Below, one piece after another: positions 22,441-32,554 of a stretch of 64,000 nt of DNA. Every line of letters begins with the position of its first letter. Within the stretch, counting starts at the first letter, position 1. The notes beneath the pieces are model-generated. The model was not told the origin of the DNA. It made no database searches and saw only the letters and a program-made list of their open reading frames with translations. The DNA is from Cyanodermella asteris (lineage: Eukaryota > Ascomycota > Lecanoromycetes > Ostropales > Stictidaceae): NCBI GenBank assembly GCA_900618795.1, contig UYJD01000008.1:1241866-1305865 (forward strand), read 5' to 3'. A program made the position numbers and the translations under genes.

Positions 22441-22458
22441 GCCAAAAACCAGCGATAC

Positions 22459-23259
22459 TCAATAAATGGGCTCGTCTACAATCTGGCTGCCTCCCTTTCC
22501 AGAAGTGTCCGAGAGCTGCATCGAAAGGATTTCCATTTCCTTCTCGAAACGCAAAGCCTCGTCGCTCTTTTCCGCGCACTCAAAGTCGATGAGAACTGCA
22601 CGGTCATGTGCAATGAGGAAATTGTGCTTGTTGGTGTCGCCGTGGAGAACGCCCAAGCCATGAAGTCTTGACAAGCTGTCTCGACACAAATCGATGTCCT
22701 GGAAGGTAGCATGCCGCATGCCGGTTATGTTTTCCACGATGAACCCAATGACTCTCCCTTCTTCGGTCAAGTGACCCAAAAACTTCGGTCCAATGTCGCG
22801 CCCCTCAATCCACTCGTAGGCTGCGGTCTCTCTGTCGTGAGCGTCAATCTCCCATGAAAAGCGAGCGAACTTGACCACAACCACGGATTTGAAATGAGCG
22901 CATGTGGCCTCATAGAGACCCGAGCGCAGCTTCTTTCCAAATGTGAAATCGAGGTGGCTGATTCGGACTGGGTGCCATACGCTTTCCACGCCTGGAAGAT
23001 TTGTTCTGGTGACGTTCGAGAAATATGCCTTCTCGGTTGCTGGGTCAAGGGCTATGTGACCTTCATTCCAGTCTCCGGGAGGGAAGGGTGGCAGGAGAGG
23101 AACGAGGGCTGGCTCGAAACACAGGTCTTCGACGCTGTATATGCCCGGAGCAATGGTAACGTATTTAATGAGCTTGCCCTCCCAGAGAAATCGGAAGAAA
23201 CTGTCGTCATTTTCATCGATGTCTGCTTGGAGGAGCTGGAGTGGCTGGGTGGGAGACAT
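22459..23259 (-). CDS. Protein kinase-fold / aminoglycoside phosphotransferase-like protein
   Basis: A single-exon ORF of 266 residues with a kinase-like fold. VVVVKFAR near residues 125-132 could supply the ATP-binding lysine. HGDTNKHN starts at H206 and gives the catalytic Asp208 and the metal-binding Asn. LIDFE, with D225-F-E, stands in for the DFG motif. The DFE variant and short length resemble APH/choline-kinase-like small-molecule or fungal-specific kinases rather than Ser/Thr kinases. A 110-residue N-terminal extension has no recognised domain. The substrate is unknown. The 3' end abuts a decayed lipase, so the C-terminus (QIVDEPIY) may itself have been reshaped. The ATG at 23257-23259 is the first in frame. 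Confidence 0.7.
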   Translation of the reverse strand: MSPTQPLQLLQADIDENDDSFFRFLWEGKLIKYVTIAPGIYSVEDLCFEPALVPLLPPFPPGDWNEGHIALDPATEKAYFSNVTRTNLPGVESVWHPVRISHLDFTFGKKLRSGLYEATCAHFKSVVVVKFARFSWEIDAHDRETAAYEWIEGRDIGPKFLGHLTEEGRVIGFIVENITGMRHATFQDIDLCRDSLSRLHGLGVLHGDTNKHNFLIAHDRAVLIDFECAEKSDEALRFEKEMEILSMQLSDTSGKGGSQIVDEPIY

Positions 23260-23924
23260 GTTCGAGAAGACAGATGAACGGGACAGACTCTAACGGCCAA
23301 GACAATGTTGGGAGAGCCTTGCTCTTTACTGAAAGCGCCGTATTGCTCTGCAGGTTGCTCGTATATGTAGGGAGGCAGTCAACTCGAGTGCAGCATGCCG
23401 GCCTGGCCATGTAGATCGACTGGTGTTCAAGCTCGGATGAGCTGTGTTTGATGGGCACATGCACTATGGTAAGGTCTTCGATTGCAGATGCCCGTGTTGC
23501 ACTGAACCCGAGACCGCAGACCATTGATAGCAACGATGTCGTTGCCAGTGGCTAGGCAGTATAGATGCTAGGCTAATCCAATCAATCGCCGCCCTTTAGC
23601 GCCTGCTGGGCATCTTCGCGTCACAACAGAGTGAGATATTCCGGCTGGGCGTGCCTTGCGCGAGTACAAAAGTACCTAGTCATTGGCCACAGTATCTACC
23701 TGGCTCCTTCTGGGTAGGCTGCCGCTTGCTGACCTCGAATACCTGGTGATTTTAGGCGCTTGGCGGCTACTGTAGGTGAGTAGCTCCACATTACTGCTCT
23801 ACCGCACGCGCGTCGCGTGGCGAGCGCGTTCGCTGGCGCTGACCAAGTGATAGAAGATGGCCGCATTCATTTTCACAACTCAAGCACCTTGCCGCACGTC
23901 GTTGTCCCCACGTTCACATCGACG
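23260..23924. other. Intergenic, divergent promoters
   Basis: About 665 bases between the kinase-like and F-box genes. The open frame of the F-box gene extends left to 23817 without an ATG. No other feature was seen. Confidence 0.45.
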
Positions 23925-24944
23925 ATGGGATCGAGTGCTCCTGCTCTTGAAGGACTGACGATACCTAACCCAAACATCAAAGATTTTACTCTCGATCAGA
24001 ACCTCCCGGAACGAGAAAGCTTCTCCATCGCTTCTGAGCACGACAGCGCGGTCGGCTTAGGTACCTTGGACAAGTTGCCGACGGAGATTGTGCTTGAAAT
24101 CCTTGTTCTGCTTGACCTCCGTTCCCTAGCCAGTTCTCGAAGCACCAATCACTATGCGATGCAATGTGTGAACTCGCTACCTCAACTTGCGGCGATAGAG
24201 CGGCATAGCCCTGTTTTATTACGAAGCGTGCTCGTTACAGGTTTAGGTCCATTATTCACGTGTCGAGAACTCTTCAGCGCCCTCACTTCACATAAGTGTG
24301 AAAGCTGCTCCGATTTCGGTGGATTCGTCTACATACTCACTTGTTCCCGAGTGTGTTTCCTTTGCTTTACGGAAAATTCGAAATATCTTCCGATGACTGT
24401 TCCGGAAGCCACCCGCAGTGCTGGTCTTGACCGGAAACGTATCGCTCGTCTGCCTCACATGCGAACTTTGCCAGGTACATATTCACCCAACGAACGGCAA
24501 TGTTTGGGTCAGAAAACGCTACTGGACTCGGGAACTGTGTATCGTGCTGGTATCGAGTTGCATGGGACTTTGTCTGCAATGGAGGCTTTCGTAGCGCAGG
24601 CTTCATCAGCACGGATGGAGACCTACGCCAGAAGGCTCAATGAGATGGCAGCTGGACGACGAGGCACGATACCGCGGAGGCCCCCGAGCACTCTCTCCTT
24701 CGACGGTCACTCATCAAATCCAAAGCGATTTATGGCAATTGTGCGTGCCCCGTGATTGAATATGTCTACAAAATCCACAGATTGGGGGTTTCATTGCTTA
24801 GGTTGCCAGGATAGCTATCGCTGCCGACCACAACACTGGAGAAGAAAATTCACAGACCAGACATTCGAAGAGCACCTTCTGGAGTGCGGTAGCATCGTGA
24901 ACGGCAAAATCTCAAAATCTCACATCGCTAGAGGAACTCCATGA
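23925..24944 (+). pseudogene. F-box protein gene interrupted by one in-frame TGA
   Basis: The frame opens at ATG 23925 (MGSSAPALEG); 36 upstream codons lack an ATG. An F-box motif LDKLPTEIVLEILVLLDLRSLASS lies near residues 46-69 (quoted loosely; core LPTEIVLEIL). A Cys pair region HKCESC...CSRVCFLCF follows. After IVRAP the frame meets TGA at 24753-24755 and then continues in the same frame for 63 codons with a Cys/His-rich block (GFHCLGC, WRRKFT, FEEHLLECG). From memory of such fungal F-box proteins, Trp (TGG) is expected where TGA stands. F-box proteins recruit substrates to SCF ubiquitin ligases. It is either a recent nonsense allele giving a 276-residue product, programmed read-through giving ~339 residues, or a base error. 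Confidence 0.75.
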
Positions 24945-25058
24945 GATCGTGAAAGCCCGTCAGCAGACATGAGAAATACGTCGAGCGCTGATACGAAGAG
25001 GCGGAGAGAGAACGAAATGCCCTATTCCGCAACTGCCACGCTTCGTCTGTTGTCTTCA

Positions 25059-25244
25059 TCAACGCCGCATCTCATCCTTTGCAGGTCTCACCATATGTCT
25101 AGAGCACAAATGCGCCGAGTCATCGAGTCTGATCCAGTCGACTCGACTACACTTAACTTTTGTTCCAAGACATTCGCTGCACTGATGAAAATCTTCGGGT
25201 TTATTGCACCCGCATGTGTGCATGCGGTAGTCTTGGGTGCACAC
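25059..25244 (-). pseudogene. Possible small cysteine-rich protein relic
   Basis: A 61-codon minus-strand frame with spaced cysteines: HTCGCNK, FHQCSECLG, VKCSR, AHLCSRHMVRP. This resembles small cytosolic Cys-rich proteins I associate with this group of fungi, which often begin MC and carry CxC and CxxC pairs. Here the frame begins with GTG where an ATG would be expected (GTG-TGC-ACC), so the start may have been mutated or lie in another exon. The next ATG is seven codons in. Function is unknown; family membership is a weak inference. Confidence 0.35.
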
Positions 25245-25553
25245 CTAGACCAGTTTGTCGGCGGTTGAAGCGGGAAGACCGCCGCCTATTCCGAGATCTG
25301 GCGCTTGGCTGCCTCAAGATCCAGAGGGTATGTGACTCGTTCGATGATCAACAACCTGCTTCGTCGAGCACCGATTCGAGTGCCTGGATTACCGCTGGAA
25401 CTTTACCATTAGCTCGCTGCCTTCACAGCGCCGACGGTGCAGAAGTCGAGACCGCAACTGACGGACAAATCACAGTGCTGACGCAGAAATATAGCTGCGC
25501 GCAACTAGCAAAGGTCAACTGTCAGTTGTACAATCAGTATGCTGGATACAATT

Positions 25554-25585
25554 TGTCACAAGGCGCGCAAGGGCGCGTTGTGACA
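25554..25585. repeat. Imperfect inverted repeat (potential hairpin)
   Basis: The arms TGTCACAAGGCGC and GCGCGTTGTGACA pair over about 12 of 13 positions, with a six-base spacer. A third copy, TGTCACAAG, follows in direct orientation at 25591-25599. The block is GC-rich within otherwise ordinary sequence. Its role is unknown; it could be a binding-site pair or chance. Confidence 0.5.
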
Positions 25586-26358
25586 GAATATGTCACAAGT
25601 TCCGATGGTGCTGGTGAATAGGTAGTGGTTTGTGAGCGCTTACATAAGCAGCGGAGCACAAACACTTTGGGCCATCTTCATGTAGAAATTGCTTCCTCAA
25701 TCATATACGCTCGTTCTTGATTTGCCTTTTCAAAACAACAGCGTCCTACGATGATGCATGCAATAACGCGATAGCAGCTTCTTGCCGCACAAAATATGGC
25801 GAGGAGGTACTGCATGTGTGGCAACCTCTCTGCACCATCCCTTGATTTGCACATTCCATTCCACTCCTTTGTACGACGTACTCCTCTGCTTTCGAGGCTG
25901 GGCCCTGTTATTGCTGCAATGCATCAAGCCTATGTGTCCAGGTCCAGCCATACTGCCAGCCTCAATGCAAGCTCTTTCATTGCATAGTTCTTCTGCAAGC
26001 GGCCGGTCGATTGGAAAAAGCGACGTGGGCCCCATCAATACGCTCTACTGGAGATTTTGCCTATTCCGGCGCTATACATGAGCATGTCTTTCAGAATGCG
26101 CCAGACCTAGTCCTGTATACCCCTGTCTTGAGAGGTGAACCGTCCTTCGCCGGAAACGTCGCTTTTGATAGCTAGTGTTTGTTCCTCTTTGAGACCACCT
26201 TTCCAGCTCACTTTTTTCGGTTCAATACATCTGCATGAGCTTTGTCCTGCAGCGTTGCGCTTTTCCTGCATTCCTGTTCAGCTAAAACCCTGCCACAACA
26301 AATCAGCAATCGACTTCTCCGGGTGTCTACAGCGACACGTGAATAGCACCGATCACCG

Positions 26359-29300
26359 ATGAGCGCGGGCCAGCCAGGCTCCCAGCACGCACCGCATTCA
26401 TCACCTAGGAACAGACCTTGGTGCACACATTGTAAGAAGCCGGGTCACGACACGTCGAATTGCCGGAATTTGATCCGACAAAAAGATAAAGAACGAAAGG
26501 AAAGTCAACAAATTGAAAACCAAAACAATCGGGCAAACCTCCAAGGGCCATACCAAAGCACAACTTCACGCACCACAGCTGGCAATAGGAGTCCAGCGTC
26601 TTGGGCAGAGTTGTCTGTGCAAGAGTCAGAAAGTCCGAACTTTAGCCCGCGCGGCGAACAGAGCACCCAAGTGGGTCAAGGAGCGAACAACCCTCGTGTT
26701 ACACCCCCATCACAACCAAGAATCGCGACAGATCAGTCCCGTCTCGCGCAAAGCAGCCACGCACCCGCCAACATCCCAGATCCTGCTCGATCGAGCAGCT
26801 CTGTGCAATTGCGAGAGCCGAAACCAAGGCCTATCTGCGACTACTGCGGGAAGAGAGGTCATATAGCGGAGAAGTGCAGAAAACCAAAGAAAGACAAGAA
26901 GAAGACAGCGTACGTCGATAGATTGAAGGCGTTGAAAGCAGCAGCATTAGCCCATAAGGGAGAAGAGGCTGGAAAGTCAAACGCCGCGGACGTTAGCATT
27001 CCAGGCACGCCCACAGACGCTACTGAACCTTCTGCAACCACTGAAGAGGCCAGGCCTTCAGACGTCCTTTCGGAGACCATTTCGCCCATCAGCGAATCAG
27101 CAATGCCTCCAAAGAAGGGCTCAAGTGACGGGCCTGAGGGAAAAGGTCATCTTTCGAAACCTACCGCTGCTCCTGGCTCGGCTTCAACGAGCAACAAAGG
27201 CTCTGAAATAGCCAAATCAGTGCCAGAAACAAATTTTGAGGGAAAGGATACGTCTGGTGTTGGACTTGAACCGACTGCCGCTTTTGAAGATGAAGAAACT
27301 TCTGCTACCGTTGCTCAGTCGGAGGTCAAGCCAGTCTCTCCTCGAAAGTCAGCTTCGGCAGCCTCTCAAGATCCTGATCAACGTCCATTGTCGCCATTCA
27401 AAGGTCTGGCAACGAGTCGTCCGACTGGAAAGATCTCCAAATCACCAAACAAGGGCAGCAGAAGCTCGCAATCTCCGAAGGGATCCGAAGCAGCACAGGA
27501 AATTGATGTCGGCAGTCCGCAAGACCCCTTGGACAGTTCGGCGGAAGAGTTCTCCCAAGCATCGAAGAAGAGTAGCGAAATGTCGCTAGCTTCGAAGCAG
27601 GCCAAAGCGGCAAAGGAAACGATGGACGCCTTCAGCGGTGTGCTTGACAAGATCTTCGCGGATGACGATTGGAATGCTGAAAGCGCGCAGTCTGTACAGG
27701 ACTCCAATACGCCACCCGTAACTGTCGTTCACAGCCCGCAAGATGAGGCCGCGAAGATCTCACAATCGCCGGACAAGAGCAGCGATCGCTCGCGGAAGTC
27801 CTCAAAGGCTCCCATCGCAAAAGATCAGCCCGAGAAGGCAGCTCCTCTAGGTGATGCTGCGAGTCCGGAACGAAATCCGAGCAGAAGAGCAAGCCCCTCC
27901 ATCACTCCTACTGCAGAGGCTGCAGTTGACGATGCTTCACAAAATTCGTGGGGAGGTGGCTGGGTACACGTCCAGAGAGTAGCCCGCAACTTTGGGGCCA
28001 TATTCCAGAGATACTGCCCGCCTGTGGCCGACATCGTGGTTCTAGTCAACATATTGCACGCTATCGTTCGTGCGTTGGTCTCTGTGGCTTGCATTTATTT
28101 CTGGGTGCTGCCCATCGTCGGCTCGATCATACAACGCTTTTCCGGCAACTTGCAGATGGCAGAGAGTTGGTATGACGCTGTCCAGGGCGTCGGTTCGCTC
28201 ATCGCTGACGACTGGTACACCGTATTCTTCAGTCGCAGGAACGCAAAGATAGTCATGTCCTTCCTCTCGGTCTGGAACTTTTTGCGAGCGCTCCTGAGGC
28301 AGATTGCTCCTCTTGAAATTTACCATCCGGCGCTCCGGGGCTTGAGAACGTGGTCTCTGAAACGGTGTAATCTGGTCACCTTGGCTTTGGCCATTGGCTG
28401 CATTCCTGCACTGCAGGGGTACGATGTTTCGCACGTCGGATTCTTCCACGATTTACTGCCGGGTCTCGGGGTTTCCGCTGCCACCGACATGTGGGCCAAT
28501 TTTCGCAACTCGACTCGAACGGCCGTCAAGTCATCTAGCGCCGCCGTGCGGACAAACGCCAAAGTTGCGTCGAAGCTACCCAAGTTGACGCCGGACGGCG
28601 TCAGCATCACGACCGTGACAACCACCCGCACCGTCACCGTCACCGTGAACTCGACGATTCCCTCCGAGGCTCCCTTCGCCAGTCCAGATCGGGCCCTCAC
28701 CATGCACGACCTCCTCGAGCGTCTCGCCAGCAACAGCTTGAAGCTCCGCGAGCTGGCCCTCGACATGCAAGCCGCGCCCGTAGCCATCCTCGACGCCGCC
28801 GACCGCGCCCACGACATCTGGAGCGCAATCGACACGAGCACGCTCATGTCCCCCGTCGAGCGTGCCGAACTCCGCAGCTGGTTCAAGATCCTCATCACCA
28901 CCAAACGGCAAGTCGAACGGGACCTCCACACGCTGCAGGGCTCGGATCTGTCGTTTGGCAGCAAACTGTCCACCCGTGCGAGCGACTCGGCTGCTTTCCT
29001 GAAGGATATCCAGGCCGATGTCAAGAAACAATCCTACTTGCGCAAGACCACCCGCGCGTACTGTCTGGTCTCTTTCAGTGGTTGTGGGGCGCCGGTCAAG
29101 TTATTGGGCAAAGGCGTGTACGACGCGTTTGTCGAATTCACGAAAAGGGATATCAACGGGATGGTCGTGAGTGCCGAGAACGTGGCCGCCAAGGTCGGCG
29201 ACATGGTGCAGCTTGTCGAAAAGATCCACAGCATCGGCGCCGCTGCGAAGGACGAGCGAGGAAAATACGGGCTGGAGGACGAGGGACGTCGCCACTTTCC

Positions 29301-29652
29301 CGGTCTGAGAAAGGTTGCCGAGGCGACGAATAACTACAAGCTGACCGAGCTCGGAGCCGTCGGAGATGATAGATGGCGCTTGTTGCAGGCCATGTACCCT
29401 CTTCTCATCGACACCCACGCCGAGATTCTGAAGGCGCAGGGTCTGATGAAACTCATTCAGGCCGATGTCTGGCACATGGAGTTTCTGGTTGCTTCCGATC
29501 ATTTCGGGCTCAAAATCGGCGAAAAGGTGGACATTGGGAATTGGGGAAAGAATCTCACGGAATCGCTGAAGCCTCTTGGCTCTTCGAGCGCGGAAATGGC
29601 GTATCGCCGACTGTACGGGCAGAGAAACGAAGACCTCCTCCACAGGGTCTAG
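26359..29652 (+). CDS. Two-zinc-knuckle membrane protein, function unknown
   Basis: An intact single-exon gene of 1097 residues. Two CCHC zinc knuckles (C-x2-C-x4-H-x4-C) lie at C22-C35 (CTHCKKPGHDTSNC) and C160-C173 (CDYCGKRGHIAEKC), the second followed by a Lys-rich stretch. Residues ~180-530 are low-complexity Ser/Pro/Lys-rich with many SP sites, possibly phosphorylated. A hydrophobic block around 555-690 has about three membrane segments (for example IVVLVNILHAIVRALVSVAC). A Thr-rich patch (TTVTTTRTVTVTVNST) follows, then about 330 mostly helical residues. CCHC knuckles bind RNA or ssDNA; coupling them to membrane spans is unusual. I recognise no family and propose no function. A run of nine or so T residues shortly after the stop may mark 3' processing. 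Confidence 0.75.
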   Translation: MSAGQPGSQHAPHSSPRNRPWCTHCKKPGHDTSNCRNLIRQKDKERKESQQIENQNNRANLQGPYQSTTSRTTAGNRSPASWAELSVQESESPNFSPRGEQSTQVGQGANNPRVTPPSQPRIATDQSRLAQSSHAPANIPDPARSSSSVQLREPKPRPICDYCGKRGHIAEKCRKPKKDKKKTAYVDRLKALKAAALAHKGEEAGKSNAADVSIPGTPTDATEPSATTEEARPSDVLSETISPISESAMPPKKGSSDGPEGKGHLSKPTAAPGSASTSNKGSEIAKSVPETNFEGKDTSGVGLEPTAAFEDEETSATVAQSEVKPVSPRKSASAASQDPDQRPLSPFKGLATSRPTGKISKSPNKGSRSSQSPKGSEAAQEIDVGSPQDPLDSSAEEFSQASKKSSEMSLASKQAKAAKETMDAFSGVLDKIFADDDWNAESAQSVQDSNTPPVTVVHSPQDEAAKISQSPDKSSDRSRKSSKAPIAKDQPEKAAPLGDAASPERNPSRRASPSITPTAEAAVDDASQNSWGGGWVHVQRVARNFGAIFQRYCPPVADIVVLVNILHAIVRALVSVACIYFWVLPIVGSIIQRFSGNLQMAESWYDAVQGVGSLIADDWYTVFFSRRNAKIVMSFLSVWNFLRALLRQIAPLEIYHPALRGLRTWSLKRCNLVTLALAIGCIPALQGYDVSHVGFFHDLLPGLGVSAATDMWANFRNSTRTAVKSSSAAVRTNAKVASKLPKLTPDGVSITTVTTTRTVTVTVNSTIPSEAPFASPDRALTMHDLLERLASNSLKLRELALDMQAAPVAILDAADRAHDIWSAIDTSTLMSPVERAELRSWFKILITTKRQVERDLHTLQGSDLSFGSKLSTRASDSAAFLKDIQADVKKQSYLRKTTRAYCLVSFSGCGAPVKLLGKGVYDAFVEFTKRDINGMVVSAENVAAKVGDMVQLVEKIHSIGAAAKDERGKYGLEDEGRRHFPGLRKVAEATNNYKLTELGAVGDDRWRLLQAMYPLLIDTHAEILKAQGLMKLIQADVWHMEFLVASDHFGLKIGEKVDIGNWGKNLTESLKPLGSSSAEMAYRRLYGQRNEDLLHRV

Positions 29653-29764
29653 ATAATTTCGTGCACTTTTTTTTTTTGAACAATGCGCCGCAAGAGATTG
29701 ATATCATTATTTCCACTACGGTTTCCCTCTTCGCTGAAGTGTGATTACTTTTGAGCGCTCATAT

Positions 29765-31608
29765 TCACATGGCCGGCAGCATCCTCCTCGCATTGTATGT
29801 AGCATTTACACCGCTCGTGCCATTCGCCGGTGCCACGGTATGCTGCTTGAACCAGTTCAAGAACTGGAACATGCTCGCCTTCGGCGTCCTCTCGTAGCTC
29901 GTCAAGTTGACATACTGCAGCCCAAACTTGGTACCCAGCCCGGACGTCCACTCGTAGTTGTCGTAGATTGCCCACGCGAAAGCGCCGGTCACATTCACAC
30001 CATCGAGCACCCTCGCAGCAAGGATGTTGTCCAAGAAGCTCTGGACGTAGTCGACGCGGGTGACGTCCCACAGGATCTGTGCTTTGGTCTGGAATTGAGC
30101 TTCGGCTGGCTGGGCGATGCCAAACTCGGAGACGACGATGCTAGGTACGCCGGGGAAGTAGTCCTTGGTGATGAAGCTGAGGAACGGCCTTACACCGCTC
30201 GGGGTGCTGTAGAGCCATGTTGCGCCGGCGTCAGAGTTGGGCCCGATTGGGAAGCCATCCGGTGCGACTGAACTAGACACTGCACAAATGGGATAGTTGG
30301 GATAGACTTGTTTGCGACGCAGGCATCGATGCCGTTGGGCGGAGCAGCAGCATAATATGTTGTGTACGCGTCAATGGCGTAAAAGTCGCAGGATCCCTTG
30401 ATGAGAGCTTTCTGAGCGTCGGTATACTGGGGAAGGATGTCTCCGAGTGTCGACTTGAGGGACTCGGGATAGTCGCCGTCCCGCCATGGGCCACCAAACC
30501 AGCCCATGTTGAAATCGTTCACTCGTTGGACGGCTTCGGCATCGGCGGAGCTGCTGCTATTGGCTAGGATGTAGTTGGCGCTGTTCTTGAAGGAGATCGG
30601 CTTGGTGCCTTTGAATTCGTGCTTGTACCAGTGGACGACTTCGGCGTGAGCGAGCAGAGTGTAGTGACCGCACAGGTACTGAGCTTTGAGGCCACCCTTG
30701 CCAATACCGTTGTACGAAGGTAAAATCGTTCCGTATGGATACGTCGAGAAGCGCCAGTTGCAGTACTGAGGCTCGTTGAAGGTGTACCACACATCGGTCA
30801 CGCTGTCGTATCGCTCAATCACATATTTGGCGTAGTTGACAAAGTCCTTGACAATTTTCTCGCTCGTCCAAGCACCGTACGAGTTGAACAGAGCCAGTGG
30901 CGTGTCCCAGTGGAACAGTGTGACGACCGGCTTGATGCCATTGTCCAGGAGATTCGTGAAGAAGTCATCATAGTGCTCAACGCCCTGGACGTTCAGTGGT
31001 CCAGATCCGAATGGAAAGAGTCTCGGCCAGGAAATGCTGAAACTGTAAGACTGGATGCCCAGAGTCTTCAATCGGAGATTGTCCTGCTTGTACAGATAGT
31101 ACGCGTTCGACGTGATGTCTGCCGTGGTATTGTCCGCGATCGAGTTGACCCATCGATGAGGCAAGAGATCCCATACCGACGGGCCCTTTCCCTCGGCGTC
31201 AGCAGCGCCCTCGACTTGCAAGGCGGCCGATGCCACGCCCCAGAGAAAGTCTTCGGGTAGCTTAGCATCAGCGACCTCCGGTACGTATGCGGGAATCAGA
31301 GGGTGCACCCAGCCGGGCGAGGCGTATGGCGTTGCTTCCGGAGTCGGTTCGACTGTTGTGTTGATCGCTGCCGTGACGATCGGTCCGACTTGGTCCCAAA
31401 GGAATTGAAGCTGCTCATTGGAGTAGTCTGTGTTGGGCAGATATGAGCTTGCCGCAGTGTAGTTGAAGCTAGCCGTCGAATAGCCCGCCGGGTTGCTGAA
31501 AGTAACACTCGGTGGACTCGTGATGGTAGCGTTGGGGACCTGAGCAGCCACCCCGGCGATGAATAGCGCCAGAGCGTGTCGCGCTGAACGCCTCTGAATG
31601 GAAGTCAT
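29765..31608 (-). CDS. Secreted GH1 beta-glucosidase with an apparent one-base frame break
   Basis: A family GH1 glycosidase that hydrolyses terminal beta-glucosides outside the cell. The ORF starting at 31608 has a hydrophobic signal region (ALALFIAGVAAQ), a ~90-residue linker and the GH1 barrel (LPEDFLWGVASAALQVEG, SFSISWPRLFP). The acid/base Glu is E279 in TFNEPQ. Downstream of about 30300 the protein continues in another frame: PICAVSSSVAPDGFPIG, then the nucleophile block VVSEFGIA (Glu codon 30125-30127) and GAFAWAIYDNYEW near the end. No intron fits, because both sides look like conserved sequence; losing one base in CCAAC at 30296-30302 explains the shift. It is therefore either a recent pseudogene or a sequencing error. 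SEFG in place of the classical TENG is acceptable in fungal GH1 clades. Confidence 0.85.
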
Positions 31609-32554
31609 CTTTGCAAGCGGTGATCGGCTGGTCCAAGCTGCAACCTGGAGGCTCTATTTGTACTTTTTGCCGTAGCTCCACATAGCTGCAGGTGCCCCTC
31701 GACCACGTACATGGATACACAGTAAGCAGGCATTTATCCTGTACTTACCAAGTACAGAGGGATACATGCTTGTGGCCTCCTGTCATTCGAAGAAATCATC
31801 TGCTGACTCTTCCCAAATCAAGGCTGGTACCTGGCAGAAGCGTGGGGGAAAGTCTAATCGAGGTCGCCTCGAGCCCGAGTTGAGGCACGCTCTTACATGA
31901 GATCAGCTTGGCAAATTTTTCTGCTGGGGTAAAAGCTGATGCTCTTCCGTTGTGCGAGGCTAATATACGAGATTGACGGGGGGCCCTGGTGGATTCAGCC
32001 AATACTCCGCAAGAAGGATGCCTAGCGTCTTCTAGCGTCTTGACGAGCCGGCTCGCTTAGCAGCTGCGTCTTAGCATCTCGAAAATCCATGTCCATGGCC
32101 TGAGGTACGGATCAATTTGAGGCCAAGAGTCGAGCTTAATGAACAGACGTAAAGAGTGTTGAAGCTTCAAACAGAGCTGGTCGTCGAATGAAGGTTGGTG
32201 GTTATTGAAACGGCCCCACATGTCTAATCCCGAACCCGAGTGTTGATCCCTGATCATCATGCGACAACCTCGCGAAACACGTTGCCATCTCGATCGTAAG
32301 GCTGGCGAAACGCTAGGAGACAATTACGGTACGTCTTTGCTTGGATCTGGGCCTTAGTACGACTGGCCACTTGGCTGGACTTTTCCATGTAACATCACCA
32401 ATTTGTAGTTTTTTTATCTAACCGATATAATTTCCCGGATGGACCCGGTGTCGAACGCCTGGTACGGATACTTTCAACGTCCCGGCAACAAGGCCGCCAC
32501 ACCCACAGAACACGTATAGTCGAGACCTACTACTGGACCCCAAACCACTCAAGA
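31609..32554. other. Intergenic, divergent promoters
   Basis: Separates the GH1 gene and ADC lyase. It contains an adjacent direct repeat of TAGCGTCTT at about 32023-32041. No gene was seen. Confidence 0.5.

Larger units (their letters stand above)
24945..26358. other. Gene-poor stretch with a relic small ORF and an inverted repeat
   Basis: About 1.4 kb. It contains a possible Cys-rich minus-strand ORF (25059-25244) and a short inverted repeat near 25570, both listed separately. The right end is the promoter of the zinc-knuckle gene and is TC-rich. Nothing else is supported. Confidence 0.45.

Noticed and set aside
26359-29652. Zinc knuckles suggesting a Gag-like retroelement protein
   Set aside because: No protease, reverse transcriptase or integrase sequence and no terminal repeats nearby; membrane spans and a long helical C-terminus do not fit such an element.
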